NCBI RefSeq assembly: GCF_008831285.2 | Contig: NC_045151.1 | Location: 1,357,544-1,421,543, forward strand | Source: Nymphaea colorata | Taxonomy: Eukaryota > Streptophyta > Magnoliopsida > Nymphaeales > Nymphaeaceae | Reading direction: 5' to 3' | Length of the DNA: 64,000 nucleotides | Shown here: one piece after another, positions 40,076 through 52,414 of the stretch | Layout of the letters: the number at the start of each line of letters is the position of its first letter | Numbering within the stretch: position 1 is the stretch's first letter | Notes under the pieces: generated by a model | Seen by the model: the letters and a program-made list of their open reading frames with translations, nothing else | What the model was told of the DNA's origin: nothing | Databases searched by the model: none | Translations under genes and position numbers: made by a program

Positions 40076-40980
40076 TCCTGTGACAATTGAGTGGAAGCCA
40101 TCGCAATAAGTTCACAGATAAAGAACACAGTGCACATTGCCCTTACTTTTGCAGCAGCAACGGAGAAGAATATGAAACTTGAAGAAGATGTGGACCAAAG
40201 AAACCAAGGAACATTACTTGCACATGTAAGCTACCGATTTGTATGGACAAGGCATTTGCTGGAAATGCTAACGTTAACAAATTAAAGAGGCTTGAAAGAG
40301 CAAGAAGTGGATTAATCATCTTAAATATCCTTTGGGAATGGTCCCCTTCATAATACAGGTTCAAATCATAGTGACAAATATCTTTTTTGGGTTTTAAACG
40401 GCCAGATTTTTCTTGTGTATAATATGGTGAGATTGAAAAAATTAAAAAATATCATAAGTTTAAAAAAATAAAATCTTAAAAATTAAGAAAAAAATAAAAT
40501 AAATAAGAAACTAATAATAGAAGATCAGAAAATAAGTAGATAAGCAACAAATAAAAATTACAAAATGAAAACAAGCAGTCTGGCTTTAAAAAACATGAAA
40601 AAAACGTTTAAAATGAAAAAGAAAAATCTTTTTGGCTTTTTTTTCGTTTTGACGTCTTTTGCAACTGTGATTCAAATATACTGACATCAGGATCAGGATC
40701 CTTTTGGAAAAGCTAACTCGACATTGAGCGGCTAACAATGATAAAATAGTTGACTGATGCTTATCACAATGGGCCTGAACTACAGTTAAAGCCAAAAGTT
40801 AACATTTGAACAGGCTTACCAAACTCGAGCTTTACACGTAGCAGACACTAATATCAGTAGCAGGTTTAAAACTTTAAACAAAGCAACAAACAACATAGCC
40901 ACAAAATATCCTTCTCCTTTCACGTCACCAAGTCTGGTGAAGCACGAGAGGCTGAAGCAGTCGAAATATTCAAAGCGTAC

Positions 40981-41008
40981 CTCTCAGAATGAAGAGCGCT
41001 GGTGAAGA

Positions 41009-41046
<38 letters not shown>
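40981..41046 (-). promoter_or_regulatory. Probable non-coding first exon (5' leader) of HIR-A with GA-rich start
   Basis: Read on the minus strand, a 35-base GA tract (41012-41046) is followed by about 30 bases and a good donor (CTGAGAG|GTACGC, exon end 40981). The HIR-A ATG at 39125 is directly preceded by an acceptor (CTCTACAG), which implies a leader intron 39126-40980 of 1855 bases. HIR-B has the same layout. The transcription start itself is inferred. Confidence 0.55.
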
Positions 41047-41049
<3 letters not shown>

Positions 41050-41156
41050 TTAACCTGCTCTAGCCTAAATAGACAAGGCATCAGGAAGTAAACGCCTTGA
41101 AATGTCTAATAACTGATGTAAGCCTGACCGGGATTATTCTATAATATGCCTAAAAG

Positions 41157-41205
<49 letters not shown>

Positions 41206-41318
41206 TTAACCTGCTCTAGCCTAAATAGACAAGGCATCAGGAAGTAAACGCCTTGAAATGTCTAATAACTGATGTAAGCCTGACCGGGATTATTCTATAA
41301 TATGCCTAAAAGTCCATC
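41047..41318. repeat. Tandem duplication of the HIR-A promoter segment with CT tract
   Basis: A unit of about 116 bases starting GGATTAACCTGCTCTAGCC occurs at 41047 and again at 41203 (period 156). A 42-base CT tract (41161-41202) separates the copies, and another CT tract (41012-41046) precedes the first. The two 116-base units look identical. On the minus strand the unit holds AT-rich TATA-like stretches a short distance upstream of the GA tract, so the duplication places two promoter/leader modules in series. Confidence 0.85.
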
Positions 41319-42699
41319 TTTTGTGAAATTCAAAGCTCAAAACAGCCTTAACAAAGGAGAAGAAATTGTTGACGACGATAGAAAACAATTAACTACAGTG
41401 AGGTCCCACATTCTGGGGTATTAAAGAAAACACAAAGAAGAAGAAAAGAGGAAGGGAATCAACACAGGAACTAACGTGGTTAGACTTGACTGAAGCCCAC
41501 GTCCACGGGCAGGAAGCACTCACACCAGAATTTTATTGATATGCAGAGCAGTAAATATAATATCAATGGTGAGTCCGATTAAAAAGAATCGAAACATCTT
41601 CTCATTACAAGGCAGGTCATTCCTGCGCTCATTACAGGAGTGAATTTACGGTAAGAACATTTTTCCGAGACTGGTTTGCATATTCTTATAAAGTGCAAAC
41701 ATGACAGGAGTTTCTCTGAATTTTAAATGTATTTAAAAGCAACCACCTAATACTTAACAACTTAAAACAATTTTAAAAATCATTTAGTATAAGAATCACA
41801 TGCAATCAATGCATTCTTAATAAAACTTTCCTGGTGCCCTTCGAGCATCACCCAAAAAGGGAAAAGGAAAAGGCATGATGGTCTCCTCGTAGTTGTGCTA
41901 TGTCATCACAGGTAAGGACGTGCATGGAGTAGCCATATATCTCATTACAATAGACCACGATTGAATATGTGGGAACTGGGACACAAAAATCTTGGAAAAT
42001 TCCATGGCAAAACAAACATGGAACTTCAATTACGTGTGTTTTTATTCGGTCCAGGTTTTTCTTTTCCAAGATTATAATAACACCTTATAGGTGGAACTTT
42101 TGAGAGAGAGGGAGCATGAGAGACATGTGGTACTAGAGTTTGTGGAATAAAAGTTTCAGGTCACCATACAAGATGTAGTAGGTGGAACTGGAACTTTTGT
42201 TCCACTTGACAACCCTTTGGTATTAAATGTCTGGCATTTTAACGTCGGGCATTTTAGATCTGAAAACCATTTAGTTGGATTTGGTGAAGAAACTTGGATC
42301 TGATTGCCAATCGGGTTCAAATCTAACATGCAATTTCACAACTAAATCTGAACCCAAGTCCAACATTAAGCTGAGATCTTAAAAAGATACTGATTAAAAT
42401 ATAAACTTGAACCTTACGGTAGTCATATTCCAACCTGCTTTTGCAAAAAAAAGGACCTAATACAAGATAGGATGAGAAGCCAATCACCGTTTCCCTTAGC
42501 CAACCCTGATTTTTAAGATGCCGACTCTCCGGATTAATATGGCTTGCAAGTTATCTGATAATATCTTCCCTGTAGAGGCCTGAAAAAAAAAAGAAGGAGA
42601 AGGTAAAGTTGAAGCATCGCATTGCTCAAAGGGAAATCCAAGACCGAAGAAATTACCACATAATACTAAAAGCTGGGGAAGGAGAGTCTCTCTCTTAAG

Positions 42700-42985
42700 A
42701 TATTTAATATCCGATTAAGAAATCGAATAGGATTCAGATTTAAAAAATAGCATTCAATTGAATTTTGATTCAGATTCGGATATACATAAATGTCTGATTT
42801 GACTCAAATTTGGATTCGGCTATGAATATGGAAATCAAATTCAGACTGTGAAATTGGATTTTGAATTCAGATTCATATATAACTTTGCTGGTTCATGCTC
42901 AAATTGAAGTCAAATGCCAATATAAAAAAAAAAACTGATATGATTAAGGGTATATGATATATCTTATTCGAATTCGAATCTGTTG
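42700..42985. repeat. Dispersed repeat family A, upstream of HIR-A
   Basis: Contains ATATCCGATT, GGATTCAGATT and ends near CTGTTGACGTTCC. It is repeated at 57225-57510 in the post-gap copy. Confidence 0.6.
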
Positions 42986-44524
42986 ACGTTCCTTGTGCCC
43001 CCACTCAAACACTCTATCAAGCCTGATGTCACGCCAAATCGAAGACAAAACGTAATAAAAGAAACGTGGGTCAGCAGTACAAAAATTTCAAACCATAGAC
43101 TTCAGAAAAACTGCAGAAAGATCGCTTGCAACGGAGAAGTTTCCAGCCAGAGAGGGTTTGGCGTCGTAAAAACATTGTTGGAAACGAAAATGATGACGAC
43201 CCAAGTGAGAATATGCTAAGGCAGAGGAAAAAGACTTTAAGACCAAGCGAATTTTTAATCCGCAATAGCTGATTATCAAGATGAAATTGCTTACGAACAT
43301 CCTTTCAAGTTGCCTTCAAAAACTTTCGTGCATAAGTAGATGAGATCTAATCGCTTCAGATTAACAATCGTTTAGATGGCTTGATTTTCGCATTAAGCAC
43401 AAGGAAGGTGTATTGTATTTTTCGGGGTTCGAAGAGATGCAACCAAGGGGTTTTGCCCCCATTCGATCCTTTCTAAAACAAAACCAAATTGATAGAAAAA
43501 ACACAAACGAATTAAACCGTCAAAGTATATCATTACTGGCTTTTTTTTTTTAATATCGGTCTTTTGTTTTCAACTGTTTTATTTCTGATTTTGCTGCTTG
43601 TGTCGATTTTATGTTTGATTTTTGCGGTAAGAATCGAGTTTTGCTAAAGTGGACGTTTCACACTTAACTCTGTTTTGTTTCTGCGATTTCATAAAATCTC
43701 CTTATTTCGAATATTTGAATGTTTACTGCAGTAACTGGTTATTTTTGTTAGTTTCAGTGAGTATGGTTCTGCAGCATGGCGTTTAGGCAAGCTTACAAAT
43801 AGCTGAGTTGCTAAAAAGGTTTCTTTTGTGGGTGAGATTCAGGATTGTGCTGTGTCACTTTCTTTTTCACCTACAACCAATAAAGAGAAATGTAGCCACA
43901 TTTCTCGTTTGCAGTGTGAATTAATACCACTTTGCTCTTTAGGTGTCATCTCCGCTTTAGGACGAGATTAGAGTAGTATTACCGTTTTGTTTACAATTTG
44001 ATCTTCTTTAGCTTGAATAACTCTATACTTGTTTCAGGTTATACTTCATTTAGGTGGTCTTTAATTGCTTTCAACTCTACTGTGATTCTGTTTCCAGACT
44101 TTTCATCGTCATTATATTGTTTTCTAATGTTGTTTAGTGCGTTTTATGCGTACTTGTTTAGTGCTGTTTTAAACCTACTTGTTTAGGTATACCCACATGT
44201 TAAATTAATTTGGTTCTCTAGTACTATTTAGTACGTTTTATAGCTACTTGTTTAGGCTATACTGATACTTCTCCGTTTGACAGTTTGATCATCATTTAGC
44301 TTGTTAATAACTCTATATAGCTTACAGGTTATACTCCATTTAGGTGGATTTTAACTTATTCTAACTCTATATGGTTCCATTTTTACTTATATTGCTTTTT
44401 ACTTAGTTAATTGCATATGAATTTTGTTTTAAATGTAGATAGATTTTTTGTAGATACTATACATAGCAGAAGAGGAAGGCTGACAACTTGAAACAACTAG
44501 CCTGCATTGGCATAGAAGACAGTC

Positions 44525-44806
44525 TTATAAACCAAAGGCTCTCTTTGCCTTTTCAAGGATTTGCTGCTCAGCAAGCAAAAGATCAACACGAGTGGAGATG
44601 ACACTCCAGGCTTCTTTTTCCAGACGCTTTGGTAAGCGACCCAAGGAAGTTTGATTATAATCTAATTGAATTGAACGGGGAAAAGATGAAGCGCATTTAA
44701 TTGGTCGAGGCAAACGGATGGGAAATGTCCAAGGCTTGATCCTATAATCAAGTAGTTCTTTCGAGAGAAACGTTTGGCAACAATAATACATAATTAAATA
44801 ATACAT
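44525..44806 (-). other. Unrecognised open frame of 93 codons, possibly a gene or element remnant
   Basis: The frame ends with a polar helical stretch (KRLEKEAWSVISTRVDLLLA then EQQILEKAKRAFGL and stop). I do not recognise it. There is no convincing upstream exon. The part before 44806 joins low-complexity sequence whose motifs (missing-letter repeats such as CAGATTCATAAGACAATAAC) resemble repeats at 1060-1330 and 17630-17800. In the duplicate copy the frame is longer (59052-59495) only because of a homopolymer difference. Most likely a decayed element, or a last exon of an unknown gene. Confidence 0.25.
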
Positions 44807-45342
44807 TGTTATTGTCTTATGAATCTGCTCAAGAAATGGAGTAGATACTATGTATCGTCTTTTTTTTTTTTTGGGGTAAGTTCATAATACAGTAACATAG
44901 TATTAATGTTACCAAACGGTAACGGCCCCAAAGAGACGGAGCACTTCCCCCTAATCAAACCATTCACTCAGGACGAGGAGTGACTGACAAGGGATTTTGA
45001 AGAAGTGAGGCGTACCGAAATACCTGTACGTGAATGGTTTTATGTTACATAGATTAACACAGAAAAAGGAACAAAACAACAGGAAACAAGTTGGTGGCTT
45101 ACAAACCGCATAAACAATACTTCACAAGCTTGAAATGTACAAAAAAGATGTTCTGATCCTTTTTTTTTTTTTTTCCGTTTTCCTCGTTGCTTATAGACGT
45201 AGTCACATATATCCACACAAGCAAACAAAAAAGAAAAACAAAACCAAACCAATTAACCAAACCAATAACCACAATACCATCTAGTGCAAGAAGTAAGCTT
45301 TCAAATGATGCTTCAAAGTCTCAGACAATCCCCATGAGTGTT

Positions 45343-48300
45343 CTACTGCGGTGTAGCCTGAAGCAGCCCATCCCTGATCTGAGAAGCGATATCCCGCACT
45401 GCACCTGGGCCATGAGGGATGAAAACAGATGATGACTTTGATGATGCACCAATCTCCTTCATTGTGTCAAAGTACTGGGTGACCAGCACCATGTCCATGA
45501 CATCCTTGGCGGTGGTTCCAGGCACATTTACAGAAAAAGCAAGCACACTGTCCCTCAGACCATCGACGATTGCCTGCCGCTGACGGGCTATGCCAAGCCC
45601 AGCCAGGTACTTTGATTCTGCATCTCCCTCGGCCCGCTTGATCTGCAGTATCTTCTCCGCTTCTGCCTTCTCATTAGCTGCTACCCTCAATCTGGCAGCT
45701 GCAATTCAATTCCAGTATGTTAAGGCCCAAACTGCATTCGATCATAGCTACAGTACCAAAATTACGTTAAGATTCTCCATCAGCTGCCTATATACATGTA
45801 AAGCTCTAACAACTCTGCTATTGGCGATCAAAGCCCCAACAAAATAGACCGGCATAGAATTTTAGAAACAGAGGTTGGTTCAGCCGACTACCTCTGACAC
45901 CTTCAGGCTTCAGCCAAATGACACCAAAAGTTCGTTTCGAATATTGGATACATACTATAATATTTGGCCTACTTGGTAGAAGAATTGAGAAGGAAAAGCA
46001 TGATTGAGACCCTCTTAAAATCGTAGTTCAACAGTACAAGCCTAGGATAAACAAACTCTTTTGATCAGTTCAGTGACCTCTATGACTGAACCCGATTTAG
46101 AACTGTTCGGTAACCAGGAGAACACTAGATCCAACATTCATAATCATATCTGCCCAACTTAGGTCAAGAGAGTCTACCTGCATTTATTTCATTCATTGCT
46201 CGCTTAACATGTTCGTCCGGGTTGATATCAACAATAAGTGTCTGGACTATCTCGTAGCCATATGCTGACATGGCCTACATGTAGAAATAATTTTTTTTTT
46301 CAACAAACATAGAGAAGTTCACTACATTACCACTAAAGCTCACAAGATAAACAATATGAAAATTACCTTCTCAAGCTCATCTTCTACAGCTTTAGCAATT
46401 TCATTCTTTTGTTCAAATGCATCATCCAGGTTCAACTTTGGAACACTAGCCCTAATGACTGCACACACACACACAAAAAAAAGACTTAACTTTCTTGTCC
46501 TAATGGCTGCTCAAAGAAAAGAAAAAAGTTGCTTATTCCTTTTTGTTTGCTTTGAATATCTCCGTCCATGAAAAGTTTCCATTAGTACAATACAGAAGAA
46601 TCTCAATATGACAGAACTTAATAGCAAGAAGCCAATCCCATCTCATATTTCAAGCAAACACACTTACAATAGTAGCCTATGATACAGAACAAATGAGTGA
46701 AATAATAGAAAAGACTATTCAAAAGTGAAGAGGAAAAGTTGTCTGTGACACATCAGAGAATGCTCTTCACATGCCTACATTTTATCATTCACGTGCAATG
46801 GTTATGCTTGAAAGAAATGGGCGAGGCAATTGAACCACCTACTTCAACGCAAAGAGGAACTGTTGTTCCCTGATGCCTTAGAATATGTTTGTATGCCTGA
46901 ATTACAACAAGTTGGAGTTCATGCCTTTTGAAGCAAATTATAATATCATGGCCTTTATACATAATGGTGGACTGCTACGTTTAATACACCAGCTGAAAGA
47001 ACACATAGAGTAAGCAAAATAGAGGGGCTTGAACCCTCAATTACTTTTTCTTCGTGTGTACTTCATTAAGGGCAACCATAGTTGCAGTCTTTGGTTTCTT
47101 GGCATGGACAGTTATGTGTCCCTCTTGTACTTTCTTTCAGTGTAATACATACCATATGATACGGAGCCGTATTGTCCAACACGTATCGTGTGTGCCCGTG
47201 TTGGCCGTATCTTACGATACGGCTCTGTTTTTGCAAAGGCATCCAATGCCTCTTTTTTGTTGAGATTTATTTTTTTAAAGTTCCTCTCTCCTTCATAGTG
47301 CACTAATATATTATGGCCAAAACAAAAGAGGAGTGAGAGGGATTAAACAACACAAATTGATGCTTCACCTTTCTAATAAATATAGAACACCAAAATGAAT
47401 TTAAATGATTTTGCCTTATTGGAACAAATTTGAAATCATATATGAAAAAGAAAAAACATAGGATCTGCCAACCCTGCCTTCTGATTGACAATAAGTCATA
47501 TTTTTACACACTTCCATCTGCAAACAGAATGCACTTTTAGTTTAACATACCATCAAAAACATAAGCTTGTATCTGCTCACGTGTGTTGCTGAGCTTGTAA
47601 AAAGCATCCGCAGCTTTATCTGCCAAGGCACGATACTGAACAGATGCAACAACTGTAACAAATACATTATCCTGCAAAATGAAAGACAATTTAGCATCAT
47701 TGAGCCAGCAGGGTTTTAGCCAGATGAGGACTGACCTCTTTCCATCCGTAAAGTAAGTAATAGTCAAGGAACCATGGATCTAACATTAATTAAGATGCTT
47801 AGCAATCCACAAACATGGCAACTGGAGTGCTGGTATTATAGCAGCCAACACTGTTAATGAGTTGGATGTAAAGTTCACCTAAATCAGTAGGTCCAACAGT
47901 GACAGATGACCCGGATCAAGATCCTGACAGTCTTAATAGATTTTAACAATGAAAGCAAGGATCCACGTTGACAAAAAAAATTATAACTTCCAAGCATCAT
48001 TACAAAAGAAATATTCATTACAAGAGAAATATTGAACTTGGTAAAAAAAAAAAAAAAAAAAGAGGAAACCTGAATACTGAATCAATTAAAGCTGTCTTGT
48101 TGAAACATAGACAAGGTTCAGGAAAGTAAAACCAACTCACCTACCAAAGGTCAAAAAAAAAACCCATGTGGATACCATCTCTGAGATATGTTAAATAAGG
48201 CAAACGTGAATAGTTTTTCAATTCAGATCAAAAATTATTTACATGGATCACATAATCCACCACATAGAATATGTGTTTACTTATTCAAATATGAACAATT

Positions 48301-48699
48301 TATGCATCATAAAATGTTTAGCAGGTTTTCTTGTGACCCAAATGCATAAAGGATTCATATTTCAAATGGTCATCTTCATAACTTAAGACCCTAGATCTCC
48401 TAAAATGGTATACAATCCATGGTCACGACTTGTGACTACATCTTGCTGTCTGTGAATGGATGAAACAGAATGGGAACTGAATATAAATGCAAGCTAAGAG
48501 AACAATCGACCTTAGTTTTCGTCTCACAATGAACGTCAAGTTGTTGCACTCGCAGTGAAAGGTAGCCTGCTACTTGTCTTCCCAAGCACCAAGGAAGTAA
48601 GTGGCATCCTGGTTCAAGCACCTCATCAAACTTTCCAAATGTCTCCCTAATAGCAACTGTTGACTGGTCTACTTGCAAGCAGCAGAACAATTGCCCCAT
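45343..48699 (-). CDS. HIR: Hypersensitive-induced response protein B (SPFH/band-7 family)
   Basis: Five coding exons: 48511-48699, 47551-47671, 46367-46458, 46178-46274 and 45343-45698, giving 284 residues. The N terminus [20 protein letters not shown] keeps Gly2 and Cys6-7 for lipid anchoring. [68 protein letters not shown] and [20 protein letters not shown] are textbook HIR segments. Exon lengths 2-4 (121, 92, 97) equal those of HIR-A, so the pair arose by duplication. This copy is closer to canonical HIR and is probably the more conserved member. Role by family: membrane-microdomain scaffold in defence and hypersensitive cell death. A leader intron (48710-50529) is likely. An almost exact second copy stands at 59874-63231. 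Confidence 0.97.
47150..47235. repeat. CGTATC-rich imperfect palindrome in HIR-B intron 2
   Basis: GATACGGAGCCGTATTG ... CCAACACGTATCGTGTG ... GTGTTGGCCGTATC ... GATACGGCTC forms nested short inverted repeats, a GC-richer island in AT-rich intron. It is repeated exactly at about 61682-61767. Probably a remnant of a small DNA element. Confidence 0.55.
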
Positions 48700-50529
48700 G
48701 ATCTACGTTCTACAGAATGGGAATGGTAATCAGCATCAAAGGTTCAAAAGTGAAAAACAACGAAGAACCAGATAAACTATATCCTTGTTATCACGAGTAA
48801 GAAAATTGTCATAGCATCCAGGCTCCAACAACAAGAACAAGTTCCCGCAGATGAAAGTTTCACCACTGTTGAAGATCAACTAACTGTGGCATATCATTAC
48901 AACATATATCAGGAAACCAAGAGTCACAGACCACATTAGGCAGCAAAAGATCTTAGCAAGCTTCCATGTTTCATGAGTCCAATTGGCAAGATCTTCAATT
49001 TTATAGGAGCTTAATTTGAATTCACCCTCCCTCATGGTCACAGAAGGACGGCAAAAAGTAGAAAGACATGAGTAAGCAAACAATAAACAGTTGATTAATC
49101 GACTAGATTTGCAGAATGTTATGAAAAGCAAAAGCTAGAGCTACGGAGCAACAAACCAATGTGCCTTTTAGATGTTGAGAAACCAATAGCTTGGCAACGC
49201 CTTCAATAACTAATGAAATATCTCTCAACGACTAGGTGATTGGACACAATTTAAACGGCTTGACCACAGAAAGCTTCCAGGAAGCGACAATGAAAACTTA
49301 TCCTGGCCGAATATTCTAACTTCACGACACCGCAACCCTATCTGATGAGATTTCTCTCGTTCTCATCACTCCTTGTTTCGACGTAGCATGAGAAATGACT
49401 TTTGCACTGGGAACGAATTCAATACATGCAAGCAACCCACAGCAAATGGACATAAGCTTTTTAGTCTCTGCCCATCAAAGTCAACGAATAAAATATAGGA
49501 AAAGCACAGGCTAAGCAACAACTGAATGACCAAAACTATATGGTTTAAAGTTCAAGTATCTGTCAACAAGGACGAGATAAGAAAAACATGGTGTATGAAA
49601 CAACACATAAAACCGTTGAGAGAAGATGAAAAAGAAAACCAGGAAACTAACTATTGCCCAGCAGATGCTTCTTCGATCTGGTACTTGTTCGTAGAAACAA
49701 GAAAACAAAAAGTGAGGTAATTTACTGTTGGTATCCGGTACTTATAAATGAAGTACGAAGAACGATGGCCCACAAGGAACCTTCTTTCTCACTAAGCGAG
49801 ACACAAGGAAGCATCCCAGTGGTTTCCTAACTTTCCCTAATCCTTATACCCTCCAAGACAAGGCACTTCCACCTTTACCAGGAAAGACCGCCAGCAAGGG
49901 CCCAGGTCAGCCTGATAACTGGCGACTGTCGACTTTAGATTATATTAAATAAGCATTTTTTATAGTGCAGCCGAATCAGGAATCAATAACTTGTGGTATT
50001 ATCAGTTTCCCAAAGGAGAAAAATTTCAAAAAGGGCCATAATTAGCGAAAAAAATAAAGGCGGAATTTACCGGCGTGAACACTTCAGGAAATTCAGAAAA
50101 AAAAAGTTTGAAAAAAAGCACATAAATTGCATTAAACCTTCCGTAATTCGAAACTCGGAAATTTTCCAAGGATTAGCAGAGCGATTGATCCAGTTTAGCA
50201 AAATTGGGCATCAAAGGAAAGAGATAAGCCAGATAATCTGTTAATTGCAGGAAAAAAAAAAGTGAAATTATGAAGATATAAAAGCGCTCGAGCATTCTCA
50301 AAGTTCCAACCAGAACAGCCTCGCGCTCAGAGAAATCAGGGTTTTCTTCTACGATTCCCATCGATTGGTTCTACAAGGACCGTCAGAATTGCTATAATTC
50401 CCCCAAAAAGAATACACAATTCGTTAGCCGTAAACAAGAAAAGGCACATCCCGAGTGCCGAGACCGAAAGTCTTAAGCCTATCTTCCAAGAAAACCAAAT
50501 AACAGAGAAATTAAGAAAGAGAATCCTAC

Positions 50530-50745
50530 CGATGATCCGCCGAGTTCGACAAGAGAGAAAGAGCGAAGGTAAGACTAGGAAATGTCCGATTCGCTAAGCT
50601 TAGCCGATACGTATTCCGGGCCCACGATCAACAGATTACAGAATTACTTAAACCGACCGATCCCGCACAACAAAAGCAGAGCAAAAGGAAGACGACGTGC
50701 TCTCTCTCTCTCTCTCCGTCCTCCCTCGCTACCGTATATTATACT
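50530..50745 (-). promoter_or_regulatory. HIR-B core promoter and non-coding leader exon
   Basis: On the minus strand an AT-rich TATA-like motif (about 50734-50745, TATAATATAC) is followed some 25-35 bases on by a GA tract (about 50700-50716). A GC-richer leader then ends at a GT donor (ATCG|GTAGG, exon end 50530). A matching acceptor, CTGTAG ending 48710, lies just upstream of the HIR-B ATG. The resulting leader intron is about 1.8 kb, as in HIR-A. The start site is inferred from spacing only. Confidence 0.55.
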
Positions 50746-51174
50746 GGAGTTTGATTAATTGCCCCCAAAGACTTATGAACTACGGTATTGCGAAAAATCG
50801 GTTTTGAGAATGATGCGTGGTACGGTCAGGCTGGCGGTCGATCGGATCCCCATTTTGAAACAGTAAGCCTGGATCCAAATCTGAACCAGATCCAACGCAC
50901 TCCAACTGCTCGAAGTCCAGCCCAACTTTTTGAGCCTTGGCCGGCCCCATAGCCAGCCCTAACTGGGTGGGTTACTTTTCTCAACTATGTTTATTGGATC
51001 TGGACTCGAGCAGTTGGAGTGCGTTGGATCTGGTTCAGATTTGGATCCAGGCTTACTGTTTCAAAAATGGGATCCGATCGACCGCCAGCCTGACCGTACC
51101 ACGCATCATTCTCAAAACCGATTTTTCGCAATACCGTAGTTCATAAGTCTTTGGGGCAATTAATCAAACTCCAG

Positions 51175-51384
51175 TATAATAACGGTAGCGAGGGAGGACG
51201 GAGAGAGAGAGAGAGAGCACGTCGTCTTCCTTTGCTCTGCTTTTGTTGTGCGGGATCGGTCGTTTAAGTAATTCTGTAATCTGTTGATCGTGGCCCGGAA
51301 TACGTATCGGCTAAGCTTAGCGAATCGGACATTTCCTAGTCTTACCTTCGCTCTTTCTCTCTTGTCGAACTCGGCGGATCATCG
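51175..51384 (+). promoter_or_regulatory. Mirror image of the HIR-B promoter and leader exon (right arm of fold-back)
   Basis: This is the reverse complement of 50530-50745, so it reads promoter then leader on the plus strand and ends at ATCG|GTAGG (51384). The TATA-like motif has lost two bases (TATAATAACGG). No HIR coding sequence follows before the gap. If real it would be a divergent promoter; I think it is an artefact. Confidence 0.6.
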
Positions 51385-52414
51385 GTAGGATCTCTTTCTT
51401 AATTTCTCTGTTATTTGTTTCTTGGAAGATAGGCTAAGACTTCGGTCTCGGCACTCGGATTGCCTTTCTTGTTTACGGCTAACGAATTGTGTATTCTTTT
51501 TGGGGGAAATTATAGCAATTCTGACGGTCCTTGTAGAACCAATCGATGGGAATCGTAGAAGAAAACCCTGATTTCTCTGAGCGCGAGGCTGTCTGGTTGG
51601 AACTTTGAGAAGCTCGAGCGCTTTTATATCTTCATAATTTCACTTTTTTTTTCCTGCAATTAACAGATTATCTGGCTTATCTCTTTCCTTTGATGCCCAA
51701 TTTTGCTAAACTGGATCAATCGCTCTGCTAATCCTTGGAAAATTTCCGAGTTTCGAATTACGGAAAGGTTTAATGCAATTTATGTGCTTTTTTCAAACTT
51801 TTTTTTCTGAATTTCCTGAAGTGTTCACGCCGGTAAATTCCGCCTTATTTTTCGCTAATTATGGCCCTTTTGAAATTTTCTCCTTGGGAAACTGATAATA
51901 CCACAATTATTGATTCCTGATTCGGCTGCACTATAAAAATGCTTATTAATATAATCTAAAGTCGACAGCTCGCCAGTTATCAGGCTGACCTGGGCCCTTG
52001 CTGGCGGTCTTCCTGTAAAGGTGGAAGTGCCTTGTCTTGGAGGTATAAGGATTAGGGAAAGTTAGGAAACCACTGGGATGCTTCCTGTGTCTCGCTTAGT
52101 GAGAAAGAAGGTTCCTTGTGGCCATCGTTCTTCGTACTTCATTTATAAGTACCGGAATACCAACAGTAAATTACCTCACTTTTGTTTTCTTGTTTCTACG
52201 AACAATACCAGATCGAAGAAGCATCTGCTGGCAATAGTTATTTCCTGTTTCTTTTCATCTTCTCTCAACGGTTTTATGTGTTGTTTCATACACCATGTTT
52301 TCTTATCTCGTCCTGTGACAGATACTTGAACTTTAAACCATATAGTTTTGGTCATTCAGTTGTTGCTTAGCCTGTGCTTTCCTATATTTTATTCGTTGAC
52401 TTTGATGGGCAGAG

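Larger units (their letters stand above)
41319..45342. other. Intergenic region between HIR-A promoter and HIR-B 3' end
   Basis: Holds a family A repeat (42700-42985), a T-rich stretch with repeated TTTAGGT motifs (about 43790-44400), and the unexplained frame at 44525-44806. No recognisable gene. Confidence 0.5.
37948..49465 (+). repeat. Direct 11.5-kb repeat, first copy
   Basis: The whole stretch, from HIR-A intron 1 through HIR-A exon 1, its promoter, the intergenic region and HIR-B, recurs at 52515-64000. Offsets run from 14567 at the start to 14541 at HIR-A exon 1, 14525 at the CT tract, 14532 at HIR-B exon 1 and 14535 at the end. Differences are thus small indels, densest in the first 3 kb. 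Confidence 0.97.
49466..52414. repeat. Large inverted repeat (fold-back) with 79-base spacer
   Basis: The left arm 49466-50920 (1455 bases) reappears as reverse complement at 51000-52414 (1415 bases) around a unique spacer 50921-50999. Arms differ mostly by one- or two-base losses in the right arm (for example CTTCGAG versus CTCGAG beside the spacer). The arms contain the HIR-B promoter, leader exon and part of the leader intron, so the right arm shows a mirror leader on the plus strand (donor after 51384). The right arm stops exactly at the N run. Confidence 0.95.

Noticed and set aside
40981-41318. CRISPR-like repeat array
   Set aside because: Only two units, separated by microsatellite, in a plant promoter.
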